IMG/VR virus record: IMGVR_UViG_3300042197_002269
Location: 1-28,605 of that record
Source: a virus
Reading direction: 5' to 3' (one strand)
Length of the DNA stretch: 28,605 bases
A program made the position numbers and the translations under genes. The notes below the pieces were generated by a model. The model saw only the letters and a list, made by a program, of their open reading frames with translations. It was not told the origin of the DNA and did no database searches. The first letter of the stretch is position 1. Every line of letters starts with the position of its first letter. Shown here piece by piece: positions 1-9,900 of the stretch.

Positions 1-333
1 TTGAATACAGAAAGATATGTTGCGGGTAGATACACTTGGGGTGAAATTCCTGTAACATTCCGTGACCCAATTGGTCCTTCAGCGGCTCAAGCTCTTATGG
101 AATGGGTTCGTTTACATGCTGAATCAGTTACAGGTCGTATGGGATATGCTGCGGGATACAAAAAAGACGTAACACTACAAATGTTAGACCCAACAGGTGT
201 TGTAGTTGAGAAATGGATTTTGATTGGATGTTTCCTAACTAAAGCCGATTTCCAAGCTCTTAACTATGGTCAAGATGGACTTGCAACAATCCAAGCAACA
301 CTTCGTCCTGACTATTGTGTACTTGTTTACTAA
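1..333 (+). CDS. gp19: Tail tube protein, gp19-like (5' truncated)
   Basis: This is the last 110 codons of a tail tube subunit, which stacks as hexamers to form the inner tube of a contractile tail. The layout matches the C-terminal two thirds of T4 gp19 (163 residues): a 'VAGRYTWGEIPVTFRDP' strand pair, then a helix with 'MEWVRL', a basic segment, 'VVEKWILIGCF', and a final 'ATIQATLRPDY' strand just before the C-terminus. The assignment comes from remembered family patterns, not a search. The TTG at position 1 is the window edge and probably an internal Leu codon, so the real start lies upstream. Codon choice is less AT-biased than in neighbours (CGT for Arg, GCT for Ala), as expected for a highly expressed structural protein. 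A hairpin terminator follows. Confidence 0.82.
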   Translation: MNTERYVAGRYTWGEIPVTFRDPIGPSAAQALMEWVRLHAESVTGRMGYAAGYKKDVTLQMLDPTGVVVEKWILIGCFLTKADFQALNYGQDGLATIQATLRPDYCVLVY

Positions 334-357
334 AAAAACTTTACATATTCTATTTAC

Positions 358-383
358 AAATCCACACTTGTTGTGGATTTTTT
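358..383 (+). terminator. Intrinsic terminator after the tail tube gene
   Basis: A 9-bp perfect stem (AAATCCACA at 358-366 with TGTGGATTT at 372-380, loop CTTGT) runs into a T-rich tract through 383. It sits between the tail tube stop and the gp26-like start, so it would make the very abundant tube transcript separate from the low-level chaperone and tape measure genes. Confidence 0.8.
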
Positions 384-398
384 ATTTAAAACAAAAAT

Positions 399-1151
399 AT
401 GAACGAATATATTGCAGGTCAAGAAAATTTTAATTTACCACACGATATGGTGATACTACCAAGTGGGGGAAAATATTATAAGAGTAAGAAAAAATCGGTC
501 AAAGTTGGATATCTTACGGCATCAGATGAAAATCTTTTATCTAACGTGGGAAAAATTTCAGGAGAACAACTTATGATTAGATTAATAAGAAGTAAACTAT
601 ATGAACCCGATTTAAATCCTAACGAAATGTTAGAAGGGGACGTGGAGGCGATTTTACTTTTTTTAAGAAATACTTCTTTTGGTCCTGACTATTCTTTTAA
701 TTTAGTAGACCCCGAAACAGGGGTAAAGTTTGATAGAACAATTCGTTTAGATGAACTTGATATACGTAAAGGAACCGTAGAACCTGATGAAAATGGTTAT
801 TACATTACAACTTTACCAAAATCAAATGCATCCGTAAAATTAAAACCATTAACATACGGAGAAAGTGTTGATATTGAAATAATGGCGTCCGAATATCCAC
901 AGAATATGGTTGCACCAAAAGTAACTTGGAGACTTATAAAACAAATTGTTGAACTTAATGGTAGTACGGATAAAGGAGAAATTGCTAAATTTATTGAGCA
1001 AATGCCAATTATGGACTCAAAGTACATTTCCAATTTTATAAAAGATAATGAGCCAAGGATAGAATTAGGTAGAGAAATATTAGCCCCGTCAGGAAAAAAG
1101 GTCAACGTAAGAATTACCTTTGGGGCTGAGTTTTTTCGCCCTTTCTTCTAA
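399..1151 (+). CDS. gp26: Baseplate hub / tail assembly protein, gp26-like
   Basis: This 250-residue protein resembles the T4 gp26 family. It has an N-terminal 'LPSGGKYY' motif, then 'VGYLTASDENLL', and the characteristic 'LLFLRNTSFGPDYSFNLVDPE' segment that in relatives precedes a Cys-rich loop; here the loop has no cysteines. T4 gp26 is assigned to baseplate hub assembly. Position matters: it lies between the tail tube and tape measure genes, exactly where many tailed phages keep the G/GT-type tail assembly chaperone. The zero-frame product ends abruptly a few codons after a run of six T (1131-1136), and the +1 frame stays open across the stop and continues for 51 codons. The protein is therefore probably made in a short and a frameshifted long form. 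The start at 399 follows an A-rich leader without a Shine-Dalgarno sequence. Confidence 0.72.
   Translation: MNEYIAGQENFNLPHDMVILPSGGKYYKSKKKSVKVGYLTASDENLLSNVGKISGEQLMIRLIRSKLYEPDLNPNEMLEGDVEAILLFLRNTSFGPDYSFNLVDPETGVKFDRTIRLDELDIRKGTVEPDENGYYITTLPKSNASVKLKPLTYGESVDIEIMASEYPQNMVAPKVTWRLIKQIVELNGSTDKGEIAKFIEQMPIMDSKYISNFIKDNEPRIELGREILAPSGKKVNVRITFGAEFFRPFF
1131..1138 (+). other. Candidate +1 (or -2) programmed frameshift site
   Basis: In the gp26-like frame the codons read GAG TTT TTT CGC. A Phe tRNA on the second TTT (1134-1136) can re-pair after a +1 slip on TTC (1135-1137), or after a -2 slip on TTT (1132-1134); both give the same downstream frame. The next zero-frame codon, CGC, looks uncommon in this AT-rich genome and could stall the ribosome. 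Slippage by +1 would join residue 246 to 51 further codons, giving a 297-residue product. This is inference from frame geometry and tail-gene synteny. Confidence 0.5.
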
Positions 1152-1155
1152 CTAT

Positions 1156-1293
1156 ATGATGTCCTTATTGGACCAATATTATCTTATGGGCAAATTCTTG
1201 AACACATCATATTCTGACTTCTTAAAAATACCAGTTTACCAAAGAAGATATTTGGTTGATAAAATCATTGAGTACAACACTCCAAAAAAATAA
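1156..1293 (+). CDS. Small tail-chaperone C-terminal segment, gp51/T-like
   Basis: This 45-codon ORF starts ATG ATG five bases after the gp26-like stop. It encodes a compact, clearly protein-like sequence with 'LLDQYYLMGKFLN' and 'IPVYQRRYLVDKIIEYN'. The second part resembles the Pro-x-x-x-Arg-Arg helix commonly seen at the end of T4-like gp51 and of frameshifted tail chaperone T domains. Upstream of the ATG the same frame is open back to 1111 (a TAA lies at 1108-1110), so it overlaps the gp26-like gene and can be reached by a +1 shift at the T run, adding 'ALSSNY' before the Met pair. It may be translated on its own, only as a fusion, or both. The tape measure follows 37 bases later, which fits a chaperone role. 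Confidence 0.55.
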   Translation: MMSLLDQYYLMGKFLNTSYSDFLKIPVYQRRYLVDKIIEYNTPKK

Positions 1294-1303
1294 AAGTTTT
1301 ATC

Positions 1304-1314
1304 TATTTATATAG
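1304..1314 (+). promoter_or_regulatory. Late-type promoter box TATTTATATAG upstream of tape measure
   Basis: TATTTATATAG begins 27 bases before the tape measure ATG. The same box recurs at 16797, 19932 and 27364, each time just ahead of a start codon. It differs from the T4 late consensus TATAAATA on this strand, so its identity as a promoter is inferred from recurrence and placement only. Confidence 0.4.
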
Positions 1315-1330
1315 TAACTTTTATTAAAAT

Positions 1331-3856
1331 ATGCAAGAACCAAACGTACCTGGACAAGACCCCGTTCAAAAACAAACAGAAGTATTAACGTCCGCTTTAG
1401 TGCCAGGAGGAGCTTTGGTAACAGGAGCTGCAAATGCGGTTAGTCAAACTTTACCACTTGTAGAAAAACTAGATAAAAGTGTTGCTCTTATTTCCCAAAA
1501 AATGGGAGATGGGATGAGATTATCCCAATCAATTAAAGAAAATTTATCTAAAGGCGCTGAATCAGTTATAAGTATTGGAGGTGTTTTTGAAAATGCAACA
1601 GCGTTACAATCAGATTTTTTGGACGTTTTTGGTAAAAATATTACCCTTCAAAGTGAGACCTATGATGAGTTATTTGCAACACAACAAGTTTCAGGAGTTG
1701 CCGCAAAAACATTAATGGAGTCTTTTGCAGATGCTGGCTTTGCAACCAAAAACATTACAAAAGAAATGAGGTCTGTTGTTGAAATAGCCCAAAGTTTAGG
1801 AGTTAATGCTTCCGCTGTTTCAAGTAAAGTTACTCAAAATTTAGATAAATTAAATAGATTTGGATTTCAGGGTGGTATTGACGGGTTAGCAAAAATGGCC
1901 GCACAATCAGCCGTTCTTCGTACAAATATGGACCAAGTATTTAATATTGCTGAAGATTTAATGTCACCTGAAAAGGCGATAGAAATGTCTTCTGCATTAC
2001 AAAGATTGGGAGCGACCACAACATCACTTGTTGACCCATTAAAATTAATGGATTTGGCTCAAAATGATGTTGGAGAATTACAAAATCAACTAGGACAATT
2101 ATTCAAACAATATACAACTTTTGATGAAAAATCACAAAAGTTTGAAATAATGCCTTCAGCAAGAAGAGATTTAAAGGCCATTGCACAAGAGTTAGGAATG
2201 TCGGTTGATGAAGTTACTAAATTTGCAATAGGAACCGCCGATGTTGAAAAAAAACTATCAGAAATTTCATTTCAAGGGTTAGACGTGGACGAAGACACCC
2301 AAAAAATGATTGCCAATATGGCAACTATGGGAAAAGGAGGGGAGTATGAAATAACTACAAAAGACGAAGGAACCGTAAGCCTTCAAGATTTTCTAAAAAA
2401 ATATCAGGGTAAAGAAGACGAATTAAAAAAATATTTTGAATCAGAAGCCGCGGCCGCTGCTGAAACACCTGAAGATAAAATGATTGCTCAGGCAAAGGAA
2501 CAACTTGGGGCTCTTGGACAGATTAGTGCGACTTTAAATACGATGAATACCACAATTGGTTTAGCTGTTGGAGGAACGCAAGCTGGTCAAGAAATTTTAA
2601 AATTGGCTCAAAAAAACATAGAAATACAAACCAAAGATTTTATTGAAAATTTTGGAGCGGCAAATAAAAATTTTACTGACGGGTTGAATGCGTTAGCGTC
2701 AAATTTAAAAAAGGCAAATGAGGAGGGTGATTTTTCTCTTGCGTTAACATCGTTCAAAGATTTTGGTAAAATAATATTAGACCAAGCTGTTGCCACAACA
2801 CAAGGAGTTTTAAGTGGGTATGGAGAGGCGGTAGGAATGAATTTAGACATTGACATTAATTCAATTAAAGAAAAAATTGAAGGAGCGATATCATCTTTTA
2901 CTACTGGTGTGTCTAGTGTTGCAACTACTCTTACAACAATTAAAGATACTTTAACTTCCGCTTTTTCAGGACTAGGTGATATTGTTGGTACAATTAAAAG
3001 TAAAATTGGAATGGAAGATGGTGAAATTGATATTGGGGGAGGAACTAATATTGTAACATATAGTGAGGGGGTAATACAACCAATTGAAACAGAAATAGGG
3101 GATAAAATTATGGTTTATAAAAATGAAACCAAACCCGAAAAAGAATACCTTACAGAACAAATATCGCAAGTTGAAAATAAAGCAACTCCAAATCAAAATA
3201 CTGGAAACCAAATAAATAATACTTTAACTCAAATTGCAAATAATGTTAATTCTTCTTTATCATCAATTAACCAAAACGCACAACAAAATACAATGACCAC
3301 TAACAATAATAATTTTGAAACATTAAATGAAATGGTTCAAAAGATGGCAGAACAAAAAGAACCAACTTTTAATGTTGTTATTCCAAAATCTATTGAGGGT
3401 GAACAATCACAAAATGTTTCTGAAACAAAAAATGAAACTATTTTTTTACAAAATCAATTAAAAAGTTTTTCGGATATTAAATTAAATGAAAAAACAACTG
3501 AAACTAATTTAAATAAAATTAATGAAGTATTTCTTAAACAAACCGAATTATTAAAACCTGAACAAATTAAACCAACCGCAATTTTAGAACAAAAAGAACT
3601 AAAAACTGAAAATACTGAAGAAACTATAAAAAGTTTGATGTCACAAACAAATACAAGAAATGAAAATATAGTTAGTGGTGGAGAACCTATAAGAGTAACA
3701 ATGGACTATAATGTTAAAATTGATGGGAATGGAATTAATACTTTGACTGCACAACAACTAGAGCCCATATTAAACAAAATGTTAAAAGAAAATAACAATA
3801 CACAACAAGCCGTTATGAGAGCGATTGAAAACGCTGATTTTGGACTTAAGACGTGA
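1331..3856 (+). CDS. gp29: Tail tape measure protein, gp29-like
   Basis: This 841-residue protein is the best candidate for the tape measure, which sets tail length and sits inside the tube bound to the baseplate hub. Supporting features are its location directly after the tail-chaperone region and before the baseplate genes, and its long helical composition with Ala/Gly-rich amphipathic stretches. It also has a hydrophobic Gly/Ala/Thr-rich segment around residues 510-590, followed by a long Asn/Gln/Thr-rich region (about 620-790). It is longer than T4 gp29 (590 residues), which would imply a longer tail if residue number scales with length as in other phages. I see no peptidase or lysozyme motif. 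The start at 1331 follows 'ttattaaaatATG' with no Shine-Dalgarno sequence, and a TATTTATATAG box lies just upstream. Function is assigned mainly from synteny and composition. Confidence 0.7.
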   Translation: MQEPNVPGQDPVQKQTEVLTSALVPGGALVTGAANAVSQTLPLVEKLDKSVALISQKMGDGMRLSQSIKENLSKGAESVISIGGVFENATALQSDFLDVFGKNITLQSETYDELFATQQVSGVAAKTLMESFADAGFATKNITKEMRSVVEIAQSLGVNASAVSSKVTQNLDKLNRFGFQGGIDGLAKMAAQSAVLRTNMDQVFNIAEDLMSPEKAIEMSSALQRLGATTTSLVDPLKLMDLAQNDVGELQNQLGQLFKQYTTFDEKSQKFEIMPSARRDLKAIAQELGMSVDEVTKFAIGTADVEKKLSEISFQGLDVDEDTQKMIANMATMGKGGEYEITTKDEGTVSLQDFLKKYQGKEDELKKYFESEAAAAAETPEDKMIAQAKEQLGALGQISATLNTMNTTIGLAVGGTQAGQEILKLAQKNIEIQTKDFIENFGAANKNFTDGLNALASNLKKANEEGDFSLALTSFKDFGKIILDQAVATTQGVLSGYGEAVGMNLDIDINSIKEKIEGAISSFTTGVSSVATTLTTIKDTLTSAFSGLGDIVGTIKSKIGMEDGEIDIGGGTNIVTYSEGVIQPIETEIGDKIMVYKNETKPEKEYLTEQISQVENKATPNQNTGNQINNTLTQIANNVNSSLSSINQNAQQNTMTTNNNNFETLNEMVQKMAEQKEPTFNVVIPKSIEGEQSQNVSETKNETIFLQNQLKSFSDIKLNEKTTETNLNKINEVFLKQTELLKPEQIKPTAILEQKELKTENTEETIKSLMSQTNTRNENIVSGGEPIRVTMDYNVKIDGNGINTLTAQQLEPILNKMLKENNNTQQAVMRAIENADFGLKT

Positions 3857-3860
3857 AGAA

Positions 3861-3936
3861 ACAATTTCCTATAGTACTTAATGAGTTATAATACATTAGA
3901 AATTGTATTTTAATCTATTTATTAAAAAACAATTTC
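3861..3936 (+). repeat. Three-part inverted repeat with mutually exclusive hairpins
   Basis: ACAATTTC occurs at 3861-3868 and again at 3929-3936, with its exact reverse complement GAAATTGT between them at 3899-3906. The central arm can pair with either outer arm (8 bp each, loops of 30 and 22 bases). Pairing with the first leaves AT-rich sequence downstream. Pairing with the second puts a stem 7 bases before the start codon of the giant baseplate gene at 3944, with a CTATTTATTA box in its loop. This could be an attenuator-like or translational switch, but the stems are short and AT-rich. Confidence 0.35.
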
Positions 3937-3943
3937 ATAGAGT

Positions 3944-6900
3944 ATGTCAAATAACAAGGGTAACAAAAATCTTTTAAGTTTAAAAGGGTCAGAGGAGTTT
4001 AGAAAATACTTGGTAACAAGAAATCTAAACCCTTATAAAGTTACCAATGGATACTCACCCTACGCAGGAGAAAGATACTTTGAAACAATATTATCTGATT
4101 TATCCCCAAAAAATACTCCTGACATAAGTGACTCTTTATTTGAAAATGCTGAAAAAGCAACAAAGACAAACACTTATGGAGAAATACAAAAATTAGACGG
4201 AGGAGAAATAATAGGTAGAAACGCCGGACCTGTATCCATGCAACAAGAAGGGACAGGTGACGTTTCAAATTTTTCACCACAAAGACAAGGAAACTATACA
4301 ATATCAAATACAAATTTACAATTAGTTAGTCAATTTTTTATTGATGCCGCTTCGGCAGTAAATAGATTTACACCTAACGGAGGGTTTGCCGACTCATATT
4401 TTTCTACCGATAATATTTTAACAAACAAGGCAAATGTTGGTAAAGAATACCCAAACTATTCGGTATTAAATAATAACATAATATCAAGGGCTAATGATGA
4501 GGGAACTATAAATAAATATTTGCCGGATAATGGGTATGGAGCAACTTACGAGTTTGGTGTTATTGCTCCCGAAAAGACAAATGGAGGAAACACACAATAT
4601 CCAAATTCTTTTAATCAAGAAAATAAAATTGCCAAAGAATTCCAAACAGCGGCAGCGGCAATTAATAGATTTATTCCTACCGACGGATACGGAGCTGAAA
4701 TTTCATTAAGTTTAGGAGTTTTAACAAAAAAATCCGGGTCTGCAACAGAATACCCTAATAATTTTAAATTAGACCCAATTTTAATTGAAAATACGCAAAA
4801 AGAAATTGCGGTAAATAGATACACTGCAGTTGGAGGAGAACTAAACATTTATACTAACAGAGTTACAATATTACCAAAAACTACAAGTGGTTCTGATGAG
4901 TATAGAAATTCTGACATTTTTAATTCCCAAACTTCTTTAATTGCGAAAAAAGAAGCCGCATCAATAAATAAATTTATTCCTGATGGAGGGTATACCTATG
5001 AAGTTTCACTCGGATTATCAGTGATTAATAGGGGAGAAGGGATTAAGGGGGAATACCAAAACTCAAATATTTCGGATGATACCATAATCAAAAATTTCCA
5101 ACAAGAAATTGCGATAAATAGGTATCAACCAATTGGAGGTATGTTTAACATTTATACCACAAGTTTAAATGCTTTAACAAAATTAGGGTCAGGGGCTCAA
5201 GAATATCCAAGTATTTCAAGTTTAAACAATGAAACCGCTCAGGTTCAACAAACACAATCAGCAGGTGCGAATAGGTATATCCCAAGTGAGGGATATATTG
5301 CTCAAGCTCCAATTAATTCAATTTTATTACCAAAAAATAGTTCAACAAGTGTTACTGAATACCCTAACAACATTAAATTAGACCCAATTTTAGTTGAAAA
5401 TACACAAAAAGAAATTGCGGTAAATAGGTACACCGCAACCGACGGAAATCTAAATGTATATTCAAACAATGTTTCAATCTTACCAAAAATCACAAATGGT
5501 TCCCAAGAATATGTTAATTCAGATTTGTTTAACCTTACCATAACACAACAATCCCAAGACAGAGCGGCGGCAATTAACAAATACATTCCTAATGATGGTT
5601 ATAATCAAGAATTTACGACATTTGTTAATACAACAAATGATGGTGGTGTAAAAATTGAATATCCTGGTAACGTAAATTCACCACTACCATTTTCAGTTGA
5701 AAATCAAGATAAGGCGGCTTCGGTTAATAGATATATTCCAGATGTTGGATATAATGCTCAATATACTAACAACGAAACTATTTTAGCTAAAATTGAGTCA
5801 GACACAAACCAATACCCAAACAACCTAAAACTTAATAATGAAAACGTAATTGATGCCGCAGATAAAATAGGTAAAAATAGATATTATCCAAACGCTGGAA
5901 TAAGTTACGCTTATGTTCCCGACTCAAAAATATTGGAAGGTAATTACCCAACAAAAGAGTATCCAAATTTTATTGTTCCTGACCAATCATTATTAGGAAG
6001 TAATTTGGTTGATATCAGCGCTCTTTTAAATGGAAATGTAAATCAAATTGTAAATCCCCAAGATTCATATTTACAACAATTGTCTACTAGATTTTTGGCG
6101 GAATCATTTCAACAAAGGATTGCAAGAGAGGTTGAGATACAAACAATTGGTAGAGTTAATTTACAGGCTTTTTCTGACCCATTTTCTTTATCCCTTTTGG
6201 TTACAGGACAGCAACCACTAATATATAAAAATTTTAGAATAACAGTACCTGATGGGATATTTGACCAGGCGTCAAATTTAATCCAAAGATTTACAGGAAC
6301 ATATATACCAGTATCACCAATTGAAGGGGAGTATTTTACAACTTACCCCGAAAGAGAAAGGACAAAAATTGGTGGATTAATTCAAAAAGTTTTGTCTGTC
6401 TTTACTAAACCGGCAACACCAACGAATAGGTCAATTAAATTTTTAAATAACACGGGAAGCGGACAAAGAAGTGTATTATTTTCAAATTTAGGATTTAACG
6501 TTTATAGACCTAAATACGATAGTAATACTACACAAGTTGGTCAAGCTATTGATAATTTTTTTGATGCTTTAGGAAACCCATTAGGAATTGGAGACAATTC
6601 TATTGGAAATTTATATGTTCCTTTTGATACTGAAGATATTCAAAATTTATCAAATCCTTTAGGTCTGGATGAAATTGGCAAAACTTTTGAAGGAACGGAA
6701 TTAGATAGTTATAAGTTCGGACTTAAAAGTACATCATACAATGATGATAGAGACCCAACAGGAGGAATGTCTTGGACTCAAAGTTCAACAGTAGACTTGG
6801 CCGGAAAATTTGTAGGACCTAATGCTGAACAAGGGCCACAAAGTCCGGGATATAATGGTAATGTTCAGGATAAATTTAATGCAAGTAGAACCGATAAAAT

Positions 6901-9900
6901 TTCATTTAGAGATAGGACTTTATTAAAAAGAACTCAAGATATTGTAAATGATACTCCAGCTTCAGGAGCAAAAAGATTAACGAGTGTTGGAAACGCAATT
7001 AACCAAGTTTCAAAAGTATTTCACGATGGATATAAAGAAATGACAAAAGGTTCAAGGGTGAGAAAATACGTAACCAAAAATGGGGCCGAAGTTGGACAAG
7101 AATATGGAAGAGTTTTCACAAAAGATATACCATATTTGACATATAATAATTTGCAGTCAACAATTGCAAATGAAAGCGGCTTAGAAACAAACGGAAACAT
7201 AAGAAAATTTACAAACTCAATCCTTGATTCAACATATAATTTAAATATTGCTCCAACATTTGGACAAGACTCAACAAACATTAAAGACGGAAAGGTAAAA
7301 AAATATATGTTTTCCATAGAAAATTTAGCTTGGAGAAATACTGACGAATACAATACCCTACCTGATTGTGAAAAAGGACCTAATGGTGGTAGAATTATGT
7401 GGTTTCCTCCATACGAATTAAAAGTAGGACAAGAAACTAACAGCCCAACTTTTAACTCTACAAGTTTTTTAGGTAGGCCTGAACCAATTTATACTTACGA
7501 AAATACTAAAAGAAGCGGTAGTATAAGTTGGAAAATAATTGTGGACCATCCATCAGTAATGGACATTGTTTTAAAATACGAACTAAACAGAGCAGACGGA
7601 AACACCGCAACACAAGTGGTTAATTCATTTTTTGCAGGTTTAAAAAAATATGACATTTATGAATTAGCTAGGAAATATAATACAGTTAGCCTTACAAGTT
7701 TGGAAAACCTGTACCAAAGTTTACTTCAAAGTAATCAGACATCAGATGAGGTTAAAGGTGCGGTATTGAACGCAAGTGGACCTCAATCAAATCTGTCGGA
7801 GACAAGTAATGGTTTAACTGATTTAAGTAACAACTACGTAGGATACGGATTTTATTTTCCAAAAACCTATTCAAGTGTTGTCGTAAATTATGACACAATT
7901 TACGACACATATATGTCTGAAGAAAACTTTTATATATCACAAAACGGAGCTTCAATACCTCCAGTGCAAACTTTTTTTGAAACTTATTTAGTTGAATCAA
8001 AAACTAAAATAGACGATTTAAGAAATAAAGTGGGACAAATTTTAGAAGGTGAAAAAGAAATGGTTGAAATAACTATTCAAAAAATTAAATCAGTAGGACA
8101 ACCTGATAACGAAGGTATATGGATAACCGCAATTGAAAATTTCTTTGGAGAATATACATTATCAAATAATAAAAAAATTGCGGATTATATTGGTAAAACT
8201 TTAACAATTAAGACAGATTCAGGGGAGCAGATTATAACGACTCCATTATCGTCATCTGGTGGAGGTCAAGAAATTAATTGTGGAGACACATACAATGAGT
8301 TATTAGTTGATTATACATTTTATGCCGCCGCATGTCGTGGATATATAATTAAAACGACAACAATAACCCCAAATGAAAACGCTCCAATTAACACTGATGC
8401 AAATCAAGAGAGTTCGCCAACACCACAAGCAAATACAGGATTAAAACCCCAACAATTAATCAACATTGGTTCAGATACCACAGGCATAAGTAAAAGAATT
8501 ATTAGAGAATTGTTAACTGAAACAAATTATTTTGAGGCATTAAAAAGTGACCAAAGTTTTGTTTACGACACAATAAAAACAAAATTTAAATTCTTTAATC
8601 CGGCATTTCATTCTATGACACCTGAAGGGCTGAACTCTAGATTGGTATTTCTTAATCAATGTGTAAGACCCGGTAAAACCATTCCAACAAAACAAGAAGA
8701 TGGTACTAGTGTTACTACGGATTCATTTAATACAAATTTCGGAACACCCCCAATATTAGTTTTACGTGTAGGGGACTTTTATCACACTAAAATAGTGCCA
8801 ACAAGTTTATCATTTACTTATAGTGATATTTGGGATATGAACCCAGAAGGAGTTGGATTTCAACCTATGATAGTTGACGTAAGTTTGGGGTATGATATGA
8901 TTGGTGGACACGGACTTGCCGGACCTGTAGAACGACTTCAAAACGCACTATCTTTTAATTACTATGCTAATACTGAAATGTATGACGAAAGAGCTGTACC
9001 AACCGAAGATACTACAGCAATTGATAATGCTCTTTTAAGTTCTATTAGAAACAATGAACCACTACCTATCATAAATAATGCGGGTAGTGTTCAAAGTGAT
9101 TTAGGTAAAACCTTTGGAGAAATTGTTGATTCAACCCCATTTAGCGGAGGAGTTCAAACTGGGGTTTTACAATATAAAACATTTTTCAATGAGTTTATTG
9201 ACTCAACTAGAGCTTATTTCCAAGAAACTTTTAATGTTTATGAAACTACTGTAAACCAATATAATAGAGGTATATGGGGACAATTAATGTTCAAAAGAAA
9301 TTTTACTAATGGAAATTCTTTAACATTACAAACGCCTGTTGGATTAAATTTAATTGGAAAACCAGTTGATTATCAAACTGCAATTCAGGCATTGGCTGAA
9401 GATTATGTTGATAATATTAATCAGGACAGGTTGTATGAAGCGATAAATAACGCAAAAACTGCTGATACAATAACAAACTCTGTAAAAAATAAAATGGTAG
9501 ATAATTTTACAGAATATATAACATCAATCGCGAGCACAAATTTCAATTCGTTATCAACCGCAGTTCAAGATATTTCAGACGTTCAATTGAAATTAACTAC
9601 ATCAATGGAAATAATGGACTATATTTCTTTTAGTGGTGATGCGAAAGTTTTAAATGATGGAAGTACTAAATTTTATTATTTAACTGGTCAAACTGAAAAT
9701 GGTCAAGATTCATTAGAGTCATTTAAGTCTGACTATAGTAAAATAGTTGAAGATTTGTCAGGATATACTAACGTAACAAAACAATTGTTTATATCAGAAA
9801 TTGATGACACATCGGCAGGTTTTTATCAACTACAGGGTAACATTGCTTTTCAATATTTAGATAATCTTGCTTATACTTTGTTTTCAGAAATAATTTTGGA

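Noticed and set aside
1-3. TTG at the first base as a true start codon of the tail tube gene
   Set aside because: The encoded part matches only the later two thirds of gp19-like proteins; the window edge cuts the gene and the TTG is most likely an internal Leu codon.
4334-6009. CRISPR or non-coding tandem repeat
   Set aside because: The units are in-frame coding repeats of about 152 bp with diverged sequence and no short identical repeats separated by spacers.
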